DNA from: Clostridiales bacterium UBA7044
GTDB lineage: Bacteria > Bacillota > Clostridia > Oscillospirales > Oscillospiraceae
Direction of reading: 5' to 3'
DNA length: 5,951 bases
Assembly (NCBI GenBank): GCA_002493965.1
Contig: DLAP01000018.1
Span: 13,747-19,697, forward strand
Shown here: piece by piece, positions 1 through 5,525 of the stretch
How the letters are laid out: each line of letters starts with the position of its first letter
How positions within the stretch are numbered: the stretch's first letter is position 1
Made by a program: the position numbers and the translations under genes
The notes under the pieces: generated by a model
Databases searched by the model: none
The model's input: only the letters and a program-made list of their open reading frames with translations
Told to the model about the DNA's origin: nothing

Positions 1-1188
1 CACGACGAGGACACCATGCGGGCGGCGGACTATATTGTGGACGTAGGCCCCGGGGCGGGGAGCCACGGCGGCGAAATCGTGGCCTCCGGCACCTTACAGG
101 ACATCCTGAACTGTGAAAAATCCGTCACCGGTCAGTATCTTTCCGGGGTGAAGAAAATTCCCGTGCCCTCTGCCCGCCGGACGGGGAACGGGAAGAAACT
201 CACCATCCAGGGAGCCAGGGAAAACAATCTGAAAGATATCGACGTGGACATCCCTCTGGGCTCCTTTGTGTGCATCACCGGCGTTTCCGGCTCTGGCAAG
301 TCCAGTCTGGTGAACGAAGTGCTGAATAAGACCTTGCTGGGAAAGCTGAACCATGCCAGGACCAGGCCGGGGGCCTGTGATGGCATTACCGGCATTGAGA
401 ATCTGGATAAGGTTATCGACATCGACCAAAGCCCCATTGGCAGAACGCCCCGGTCCAATCCGGCCACCTATACGGGGCTGTTTAACGACATCCGGGATCT
501 GTTTTCCTCCACCGCTGACGCCAAGGCCCGGGGCTATGGCCCGGGACGGTTCTCCTTCAATGTGAAGGGGGGCCGGTGTGAAGCCTGCTGCGGCGACGGC
601 CTGGTGAAGATCGAAATGCACTTCCTGGCGGACGTGTATGTGCCCTGCCAGGTTTGCCACGGGGCACGGTACAACCGGGAAACCCTGGAGGTACAGTACA
701 AGGGCAAAAATATCGCCCAGGTGCTGGATATGACCGCCGAGGAAGCAGTGGATTTCTTTGAGAATCTGCCTAAGATCCGCCGGAAGGCCCAGGCTCTGGT
801 GGAAGTGGGCCTGGGGTATGTAAAGCTGGGCCAGTCCAGCACAACCCTGTCCGGCGGCGAAGCCCAGCGGGTGAAGCTGGCCACGGAGCTGTCCCGGGTG
901 GCAACGGGGAAGACCATCTATATTCTGGACGAGCCTACCACCGGCCTCCATGCCGCCGATGTGCACAAGCTGATTGAGGTATTGCAGCGGCTGGTGGACG
1001 CGGGGAATACGGTGCTGGTCATCGAGCACAACCTGGACGTGATCAAGACGGCGGACTATCTCATCGACCTGGGTCCGGAAGGCGGAGACGGCGGCGGCCA
1101 GATCGTGGCTACCGGTACTCCGGAGGAAGTAGCCCGGGTGAAGGAAAGCTATACGGGACAGTACTTGAAGTCTTACCTGGAGCAATAA
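1..1188 (+). CDS. uvrA: UvrA, excinuclease ABC subunit A (C-terminal part; 5' end outside window)
   Basis: UvrA is the ATP-dependent damage-sensing subunit of cytoplasmic nucleotide excision repair; it scans DNA as a dimer and loads UvrB. The reading frame is open from base 1 (HDEDTMRAADYIVD), matching the H-loop end of the first ABC ATPase, so the ATG at 16 is internal and the true start lies upstream. About 395 residues are present of a family length near 940. The second ATPase is complete: Walker A GVSGSGKS (280-303), UvrA-specific IDQSPIGRTPRSNPATYTG (421 onward), the zinc module with Cys pairs CEAC (577-588) and CQVC (646-657) separated by 19 residues as in E. coli, signature LSGGEAQRVKLA (from 847), Walker B ILDEPTTGLH (Asp 928, Glu 931) and H-loop VIEHNLD (His 1027). 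No frameshift or missing key residue is visible. It converges on the kinase gene, 38 bp between stops. Its promoter lies outside the window, so SOS control cannot be judged. Confidence 0.98.
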   Translation, partial: HDEDTMRAADYIVDVGPGAGSHGGEIVASGTLQDILNCEKSVTGQYLSGVKKIPVPSARRTGNGKKLTIQGARENNLKDIDVDIPLGSFVCITGVSGSGKSSLVNEVLNKTLLGKLNHARTRPGACDGITGIENLDKVIDIDQSPIGRTPRSNPATYTGLFNDIRDLFSSTADAKARGYGPGRFSFNVKGGRCEACCGDGLVKIEMHFLADVYVPCQVCHGARYNRETLEVQYKGKNIAQVLDMTAEEAVDFFENLPKIRRKAQALVEVGLGYVKLGQSSTTLSGGEAQRVKLATELSRVATGKTIYILDEPTTGLHAADVHKLIEVLQRLVDAGNTVLVIEHNLDVIKTADYLIDLGPEGGDGGGQIVATGTPEEVARVKESYTGQYLKSYLEQ

Positions 1189-1191
1189 GAT

Positions 1192-1220
1192 GAAAAACCC
1201 TGCCTGAAAGTCAGGCAGGG
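1192..1220 (-). terminator. Rho-independent terminator of the kinase gene, lying between convergent genes
   Basis: A perfect 10-bp stem, CCCTGCCTGA (1198-1207) with TCAGGCAGGG (1211-1220), encloses an AAG triloop. Read on the minus strand it is followed by TTTTT (complement of 1193-1197), the classical intrinsic terminator form, 6 bp after the kinase stop codon. On the plus strand, just past the uvrA stop, the hairpin is followed by CAGCAGTTAC with no U-tract, so it would stop uvrA transcripts only weakly, although the hairpin could protect their 3' ends. Confidence 0.9.
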
Positions 1221-1226
1221 CAGCAG

Positions 1227-2294
1227 TTACAATTCCTTTTCATAGACGCTGAGAGGCAGGCATTGGGACAGCTCAATGAGGGCCGTGTCCCGGCCGCCGG
1301 ATAAGAGAATCCCGGGAGTGCGCACCATGGAATCGGTGCTTTCCCGGATCTTTATGGTCAGACTGACCCGGGTGCCGCCGGTTTCCGGCTGATCGACGAG
1401 GACGGTGCCGCCGTGGCAGATGGCCGCGGAACGGAGAATGCCCATACCCAGGCCCAGCCCATAGCGGCTGTCCTCCGGGCCGGGCTGCCGCCGGTAGCGG
1501 GTGAACAGGGACCCCAGGACGGTTTCTTCCACGCCGGGGCCGTTGTCCTGAATGCACAGCCGGAGATATTGGCCCCGCTGGGTCAGGGAGGCGTGGATCT
1601 CACAGCCGTCGGTTTTGAATTTCAGGGCGTTGGACAGAATGTTCCATACAGCCCGCTCCATCTGATGGGCGTCCAGGAGACCGCAAATTTTTTTGTTCAG
1701 GCCGGTGTAGCGGAGAACTGCCCCGGTTTCGGACAGGAGGGCCGCCGCCTTTTCGAAAATTTCTTCGAAAACGGAGGGGATATCCCGTATTTCCGGCTGA
1801 AACAAAACCTGGGAGATGCCGGCGTCAGACATATTGCCGATGATTTTTTCCATCTGATACAGCCCCCGGCTCAGCCGGGCCATCCACTCCCGATTGGCGC
1901 TTTCGGTTTTGGAGAGGAGATGGGGGAGCAGGAGATCCGAAATGGCAATCAGATTGCTCAGGGGCTGCCTGAGCTCCCGGGCGGCCAGAGCCAGGGCACG
2001 AAGGGCTTCATCCTCTTCTTCGGGATCCAGCAGGAATACATGGGTGTCCCCAAACCTTGTGACGGAGGCTCCCCGGGGCTGATCCCCGAGGCTCAATTGC
2101 AGGGACAGACACCCTCCGGTAAAGGCATCATATTCCTCCCCACCGGTGAGAAGCAGCTCCATAATCTCCATCCCCTGCGTCAGGGGCAGGGCCCGGGCGG
2201 CCTGGTTCATTTCCTGAACGACGCCATCCCGAACAAGGAACGCCGGTTCCGGGATCAGCTCGATCAGGGCGTATTCTCTTTGATCTGCTGCCAT
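1227..2294 (-). CDS. Soluble PAS-like/histidine-kinase protein lacking the phosphoacceptor His (degenerate sensor kinase)
   Basis: A 355-residue protein with no signal peptide or membrane segment, so probably cytoplasmic. Residues ~8-92 resemble a PAS fold (IPEPAFLVRDGVVQEMNQAA), then an acidic linker (PEEEDEA, 91-97). Residues ~98-160 form a DHp-like helical region whose H-box reads AARELRQPLSNL, where kinases normally have S-H-E-L-R-x-P-L. The His position is Arg106 (codon CGG at 1979-1977), two base changes from a His codon. The HATPase_c domain (~205-315) looks functional: N-box WNILSNALKF (Asn218, Asn222), G1 DNGPG (250-254), F-box LFTRY (263-267), G2 GLGLGMG (279-285), then HGG (294-296). 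About 40 residues follow the ATPase core (316-355). The start is fixed by AGGAGG (2308-2303 on this strand) 8 nt before ATG. No response regulator is adjacent, so it is an orphan. It could be a phosphatase, an inhibitory partner or a non-canonical ATPase; family membership is secure, catalytic role is not. Confidence 0.88.
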   Translation of the reverse strand: MAADQREYALIELIPEPAFLVRDGVVQEMNQAARALPLTQGMEIMELLLTGGEEYDAFTGGCLSLQLSLGDQPRGASVTRFGDTHVFLLDPEEEDEALRALALAARELRQPLSNLIAISDLLLPHLLSKTESANREWMARLSRGLYQMEKIIGNMSDAGISQVLFQPEIRDIPSVFEEIFEKAAALLSETGAVLRYTGLNKKICGLLDAHQMERAVWNILSNALKFKTDGCEIHASLTQRGQYLRLCIQDNGPGVEETVLGSLFTRYRRQPGPEDSRYGLGLGMGILRSAAICHGGTVLVDQPETGGTRVSLTIKIRESTDSMVRTPGILLSGGRDTALIELSQCLPLSVYEKEL

Positions 2295-2373
2295 GATGCC
2301 GCCCTCCTTTCGATGGAACTAGCTTGCGCAGAATGGGAAAAAACTTTCCGGACATTTTTTGGTAGTCACGTAA

Positions 2374-2400
2374 TTCGACAGATTTCGACAAATTTCGATC
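2374..2400 (-). promoter_or_regulatory. Tandem Spo0A boxes (two exact TGTCGAA plus one degenerate), 10-bp phased
   Basis: On the minus strand two exact copies of the Spo0A box TGTCGAA occur at 2390-2384 and 2380-2374. A weaker GATCGAA lies at 2400-2394. The three are spaced exactly 10 bp apart, so they face the same side of the helix. They lie about 80-106 bp upstream of the kinase ATG and 212-238 bp upstream of radC. Relative to the promoter called at 2411-2439 they fall just after the predicted start of transcription, where bound Spo0A~P would block it. If a weaker promoter with -10-like AAAAAT (2359-2354) is used instead, the boxes sit around its -35, the usual activating position. The motif is seen directly; binding is inferred. 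Confidence 0.65.
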
Positions 2401-2410
2401 TGACCCCTCT

Positions 2411-2439
2411 ATTTTAACGGCAAACCCGGAAAATAGCAA
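2411..2439 (-). promoter_or_regulatory. Predicted sigma-A promoter of the kinase gene
   Basis: Reading the minus strand, TTGCTA (2439-2434; 4 of 6 consensus bases) is followed after exactly 17 bp by TAAAAT (2416-2411; 5 of 6). Transcription would start near 2404, giving a leader of about 110 nt that carries the Spo0A boxes in its first 30 bases. This is the best-spaced hexamer pair I find on this strand between the kinase start and radC. Confidence 0.5.
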
Positions 2440-2444
2440 GGATA

Positions 2445-2477
2445 ATTTACTATGAAAGCTACGCATTCACAGTAAAT
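2445..2477. repeat. Imperfect inverted repeat in the kinase/radC divergent spacer
   Basis: Two 12-base arms, ATTTACTATGAA (2445-2456) and TTCACAGTAAAT (2466-2477), are complementary with a single mismatch and enclose a 9-base centre. The symmetry axis is at 2461, just upstream of the predicted kinase -35 and about 150 bp upstream of radC. It could be a regulator operator or, if transcribed, the first hairpin of a radC leader. There is no flanking T-tract suggesting a terminator. Confidence 0.5.
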
Positions 2478-2488
2478 ATTGGATTTAA

Positions 2489-2531
2489 GTGCCTGCACCT
2501 CGCCCCTGCGGGGCAACCGGTGCAGATGCAC
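2489..2531 (+). other. GC-rich compound stem-loop upstream of radC (candidate leader RNA element)
   Basis: Nested complementary segments form one extended hairpin: GTGC (2489-2492) with GCAC (2528-2531), CTGCACC (2493-2499) with GGTGCAG (2519-2525), a 2-base AT bulge on the right side, an internal loop TC/AACC, then GCCCC (2502-2506) with GGGGC (2510-2514) closing a TGC triloop. That is 16 base pairs in 43 bases, standing out in AT-rich surroundings. No T-tract immediately follows on either strand, so it does not look like a terminator. Its left arm holds CACCTC (2496-2501), complementary to the radC ribosome binding site. I cannot assign it to a known riboswitch class. Confidence 0.55.
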
Positions 2532-2533
2532 AC

Positions 2534-2597
2534 AAAAATTTTCATGTATCTTGCGATTTCATTCATTGTGGTGCCAATACTTGGCATGAAAATTTTT
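2534..2597 (+). repeat. 13-bp perfect inverted repeat immediately upstream of the radC ribosome binding site
   Basis: AAAAATTTTCATG (2534-2546) and CATGAAAATTTTT (2585-2597) are exact reverse complements separated by 38 bases. The enclosed segment ends in a smaller palindrome, TGCCAA-TAC-TTGGCA (2572-2586), which overlaps the right arm by two bases. The right arm ends 3 bases before the radC Shine-Dalgarno GAGGTGA (2601-2607). As RNA this would place a long AU-rich stem against the ribosome entry site; as DNA it could be a pair of operator half-sites. Function is unknown. Confidence 0.55.
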
Positions 2598-2611
2598 CGT
2601 GAGGTGATGGT

Positions 2612-3298
2612 ATGGAGGAAACCCACAAGGGACACAGAGAAAGGCTTAAGAACCGGTTCCTGGAAAACGGTCTGGATGATTTTACGGATGTTCAGGCCCT
2701 GGAGCTGCTGCTGTTCTTCGCCATCCCCCAGAAAGACACCAATCCCATTGCCCATGCTCTGCTGGAGCATTTTGGCAGCCTTTCCCGGGTGCTGGATGCA
2801 AGCCCCGTGGAATTGAAAAAGATCCCGGGGATCAGCAATCATGCGGCCACGCTGCTGACATTGGTGACGCAGCTGGGCCGGTTTTACCAGGTGGACGCGG
2901 CCCGGTTCGTGCAGTGCCTTACCACATTAGATGCCTGCGGGGAATATTTGGTGCCATACTTTTTTGCCAGAACCCGGGAGACGGTATTTCTGCTGTGCCT
3001 GGACGCCAAATGCAAGGTCCTGTGCTGTAAGGAGATCGGGGAGGGCAGCGTCAATTCCGCCAGTATTTCCGTTCGGAAGATCGTGGAGACGGCCCTGGCT
3101 TCCAACGCCACCACAGTGGTGCTGGGCCATAATCACCCCAGCGGAGTGGCCCTGCCCTCCGAGGAGGATGTGGAGACCACAAAGCGGGTGGCCGCCGCAC
3201 TCAGCGCGGTGGAAATCCAGCTTGTGGACCATATCGTGGTGGCGGATGGGGACTATGTTTCCATGGCCCAGTCCGGCTATCGGTTTCGTGCCTTATGA
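2612..3298 (+). CDS. radC: RadC-family JAMM/MPN+ domain protein
   Basis: A 228-residue protein of normal RadC length. The N-terminal part (~1-95) is the usual helical region: HRERLKNRFLENG (8-20), ALELLLFFAI (29-38) and a helix-hairpin-helix element LKKIPGISNHAATLL (68-82) that suggests DNA contact. The C-terminal JAMM fold (~100-228) carries the metal motif GHNHPSGVALPSEED, with His173, His175 and Asp186 in HxHx10D spacing, and the family block LVDHIVVADGDYVSM (204-218). The strand before the motif reads SISVRKI (151-157), where many RadC proteins have VHPREI. RadC was once linked to recombination repair, but its biochemical role remains unsettled. The start is supported by GAGGTGA at 2601-2607, 4 nt before ATG. 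It is 45 bp upstream of uvrB with no terminator between, so probably cotranscribed. I find no convincing promoter hexamers upstream. Confidence 0.95.
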   Translation: MEETHKGHRERLKNRFLENGLDDFTDVQALELLLFFAIPQKDTNPIAHALLEHFGSLSRVLDASPVELKKIPGISNHAATLLTLVTQLGRFYQVDAARFVQCLTTLDACGEYLVPYFFARTRETVFLLCLDAKCKVLCCKEIGEGSVNSASISVRKIVETALASNATTVVLGHNHPSGVALPSEEDVETTKRVAAALSAVEIQLVDHIVVADGDYVSMAQSGYRFRAL

Positions 3299-3343
3299 CG
3301 ACGGAACGGTCATGATGTATCACGTGTATCAAAGGAGAAAACC

Positions 3344-5311
3344 ATGGACAAATTCCAGCTTGTTTCGGACTATAAGCCCTCCGGCGACCAGCCGGAGGCC
3401 ATCGAGGGCCTGGTAAACGGGGTCAATTGGGGCCTGCGGGAGCAGACGCTCCTGGGCGTCACCGGCTCTGGTAAGACCTTCACCATGGCATCTGTCATTG
3501 CAAAGCTGAACCGGCCCACCCTGGTGCTGGCCCACAATAAGACATTGGCCGCCCAGCTTTGCAGCGAGTTCCGGGAGTTCTTTCCCCACAACGCGGTGGA
3601 GTATTTTGTCTCCTATTACGACTACTACCAGCCGGAAGCTTACATTGCCCACACGGACACCTATATCGAAAAGGATTCCTCCGTCAACGAGGAAATCGAC
3701 CGGCTCCGGCACAGCGCCACTTCCGCCCTGTTTGAGCGGCGGGACGTGATCGTGGTGTCTTCCGTCAGCTGCCTGTACGGCCTGGGAGACCCCATCGACT
3801 ATAAGAGCATGGTGATTTCCCTCCGGGTGGGCCAGGAATACCCTTTGGATGACGTGCTGCGCAAGCTCACGGAGATCCGGTATGAGCGAAACGATCTGGA
3901 CTTCTCCCGGAACAAATTCCGGGTCCGGGGGGACACGCTGGAAATCTACCCCGCCTACTGGACGGGCAGAGCCATCCGGGTGGAGTTTTTCGGGGACGAG
4001 GTGGACCGGATCAGCGAGATCAACGCCGTGTCCGGCATTGCGGAACGGTTCGTGGATCATGTGGCAATCTACCCCGCCAGCCACTATGTGGCTTCCAAGG
4101 AGAAGCTGCACCGGGCTATGCTGGAGATTCAGAAGGAATGCGACCAGCAGGTTCAGTTCTTCCGGGATAACAATAAACTGATTGAGGCTCAGCGGATTGC
4201 CCAGCGGACAGCCTATGATCTGGAAATGCTGACGGAAATCGGCTTTTGCAGCGGCATCGAGAACTACTCCCGGGTGATCCAGGGCAGGGCGCCGGGGACG
4301 CCCCCCACCACGCTGCTGGACTATTTCCCCGACGATTTTCTCATGTTCATCGATGAAAGTCATGTGACCCTGCCCCAGTGCCGGGCCATGTACGCCGGAG
4401 ACCGGAGCCGGAAGGACGCTCTGGTGAACTACGGCTTCCGCCTGCCCTCGGCTTATGACAACCGCCCCCTGACCTTCCCGGAGTTTGACCAGAAGATCAA
4501 CCAGGTAATCTACGTCTCCGCCACCCCGGGCGAGTATGAGCAGACCCGTTCCGGCCAGACGGTGGAGCAGGTGATCCGTCCCACGGGCCTATTAGACCCG
4601 GAGGTGGAGGTCCGGCCCATTGAGGGGCAGATCGACGACCTGATCGGGGAGATCAACGCGAGAAGCGCCAAAAATGAGCGGGTGCTGGTGACGACCCTGA
4701 CCAAGAAAATGGCGGAGGATCTGACGGTGTACCTGCAAAAGGCGGGTATCAAGGTGCGCTATATGCACTCGGACATCGGGGCCATGGAGCGGATGGAGAT
4801 TATCCGGGACCTGCGGATGGCGAAATTCGACGTGCTGGTAGGCATTAACCTGCTGCGGGAGGGTCTGGACCTGCCGGAGGTGAGCCTGGTTGCCATCCTG
4901 GATGCGGACAAGGAGGGCTTCCTCCGCAGTGAAACCAGTCTGATTCAGACCATCGGCCGTGCCGCCCGGAACGCGGAGGGTAAGGTGATTATGTACGCCG
5001 ACGTGGTCACGCCCTCCATGCGGGCGGCCATGGACGAGACGGCCCGCCGCCGCTGTGTTCAGGACGCCTTTAACCAGGCCCACGGCATTGTGCCCAAGAC
5101 CATCATTAAGTCCGTCCGGGATCTCATCGAGATTTCCTCTCCCACTGCCGAACGGAAGGGCCGTACCGGCGTGAAGATGACGAAGGCAGAAAAGGAGAAG
5201 GAGATTGCCCGTCTGGAGAAGCAGATGAAGGAAGCGGCAAAGATGATGGAATACGAATATGCCGCCGTGCTGAGAGATCAGATTATCGAATTAAGAGGGA
5301 ATGGGACCTGA
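3344..5311 (+). CDS. uvrB: UvrB, excinuclease ABC subunit B
   Basis: UvrB receives damaged DNA from UvrA, verifies the lesion with a beta-hairpin inserted between strands, and positions UvrC for dual incision. The 655-residue sequence is complete and near family length. Helicase domain 1 has Walker A GVTGSGKT (38-45; Lys44) and NKTLAAQL (65-72). The damage-probing hairpin carries the tyrosine run SYYDYYQPEAY (90-100). Motif II is FIDESH (335-340), followed by YVSATPGEYE (390-399). Domain 2 has NLLREGLDLPEVSLV (502-516) and motif VI QTIGRAARN (535-543; Arg539, Arg542). A C-terminal UVR coiled coil (~617-651, EKEIARLEKQ...EYEYAAVLRDQI) is the UvrC/UvrA contact. Start ATG 3344 is supported by AAAGGAG (3331-3337), 6 nt upstream, and by correct Walker A placement. 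No key residue is missing. It is the last gene of the radC-uvrB unit. No SOS box is visible directly before it. Confidence 0.99.
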   Translation: MDKFQLVSDYKPSGDQPEAIEGLVNGVNWGLREQTLLGVTGSGKTFTMASVIAKLNRPTLVLAHNKTLAAQLCSEFREFFPHNAVEYFVSYYDYYQPEAYIAHTDTYIEKDSSVNEEIDRLRHSATSALFERRDVIVVSSVSCLYGLGDPIDYKSMVISLRVGQEYPLDDVLRKLTEIRYERNDLDFSRNKFRVRGDTLEIYPAYWTGRAIRVEFFGDEVDRISEINAVSGIAERFVDHVAIYPASHYVASKEKLHRAMLEIQKECDQQVQFFRDNNKLIEAQRIAQRTAYDLEMLTEIGFCSGIENYSRVIQGRAPGTPPTTLLDYFPDDFLMFIDESHVTLPQCRAMYAGDRSRKDALVNYGFRLPSAYDNRPLTFPEFDQKINQVIYVSATPGEYEQTRSGQTVEQVIRPTGLLDPEVEVRPIEGQIDDLIGEINARSAKNERVLVTTLTKKMAEDLTVYLQKAGIKVRYMHSDIGAMERMEIIRDLRMAKFDVLVGINLLREGLDLPEVSLVAILDADKEGFLRSETSLIQTIGRAARNAEGKVIMYADVVTPSMRAAMDETARRRCVQDAFNQAHGIVPKTIIKSVRDLIEISSPTAERKGRTGVKMTKAEKEKEIARLEKQMKEAAKMMEYEYAAVLRDQIIELRGNGT

Positions 5312-5320
5312 ATAGCGTAA

Positions 5321-5358
5321 AATCCCCCGCCTGATTTTAGATCAGACGGGGGATTTTT
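5321..5358 (+). terminator. Intrinsic terminator of the radC-uvrB operon
   Basis: AATCCCCCGCCTGAT (5321-5335) pairs with ATCAGACGGGGGATT (5341-5355) around a TTTAG loop, 14 of 15 positions complementary with one C/A mismatch. The stem runs directly into TTTTT (5354-5358), starting 10 bases after the uvrB stop. Confidence 0.95.
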
Positions 5359-5391
5359 CTATATGTGTCTGATCTTTTTCTCTGCGATGAA

Positions 5392-5420
5392 TTGAATGAT
5401 ATAGGCTGTAAACCTATATT
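5392..5420 (+). promoter_or_regulatory. Predicted sigma-A promoter of the XRE regulator gene
   Basis: TTGAAT (5392-5397; 4 of 6) and TATATT (5415-5420; 5 of 6) are separated by exactly 17 bp. Transcription would start near 5426 and give a leader of about 100 nt. A closer -10-like TACAAT (5501-5506) has no usable -35 and would leave almost no leader before the ribosome binding site, so I prefer the upstream pair. Confidence 0.5.
5399..5419. promoter_or_regulatory. Palindromic operator candidate inside the XRE promoter
   Basis: ATATAGG (5399-5405) and CCTATAT (5413-5419) are perfect inverted 7-base arms separated by 7 bases, centred at 5409. The site covers the promoter spacer and most of the -10 hexamer, where a bound dimer would exclude RNA polymerase. 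Autorepression by the downstream XRE protein is the natural inference. Confidence 0.45.
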
Positions 5421-5429
5421 TTCACTAGT

Positions 5430-5454
5430 ATATCAGATATGAAACGATATTTCA
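5430..5454. repeat. Cluster of short palindromes in the XRE leader region
   Basis: Two adjacent inverted repeats, ATATC-A-GATAT (5430-5440) and TGAAA-CGATA-TTTCA (5440-5454), sit just after the predicted transcription start. A further small one, AACCT-CATGT-AGGTT, lies at 5487-5501. The tract is about 30% GC, so short palindromes are partly expected by chance. They could be extra binding sites for the XRE protein. Confidence 0.3.
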
Positions 5455-5525
5455 ACATCCTTAGTAGACAAAATCTAGCATTTTTGAACCTCATGTAGGT
5501 TACAATATGTTAGGGCGGTGATCGT

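Noticed and set aside
94..1185. 363-codon open frame antisense to uvrA
   Set aside because: Exactly opposite a well-conserved UvrA frame; GC-rich codon bias opens the antisense frame, and the translation shows no recognisable domain.
1413..2417. 334-codon plus-strand frame across the kinase gene
   Set aside because: Antisense to the kinase-like gene, whose domains and ribosome binding site are clear; the frame also runs through its promoter region.
2128..2466. Minus-strand 112-codon frame overlapping the kinase start
   Set aside because: Overlaps the kinase gene in another frame, spans the predicted promoter and Spo0A boxes, and has no recognisable domain.
2551..2579. TTGCGA with CCAATA at 17-bp spacing as the radC promoter
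   Set aside because: The -10 hexamer matches consensus at only one position; spacing alone is not enough.
2445..2611. Known riboswitch or named radC-associated RNA motif
   Set aside because: I could not match the structures to any class whose consensus I can recall reliably, so it is left as an unclassified element.
2650..2659. GAACCGGTTC as an SOS box in radC
   Set aside because: The half-sites abut with no 4-base spacer, so it does not fit GAAC-N4-GTTC, and it lies inside the radC coding sequence.
3329..4363. 344-codon open frame antisense to uvrB
   Set aside because: A shadow of the UvrB coding sequence with low-complexity His/Gly/Val-rich translation and no supporting domain.
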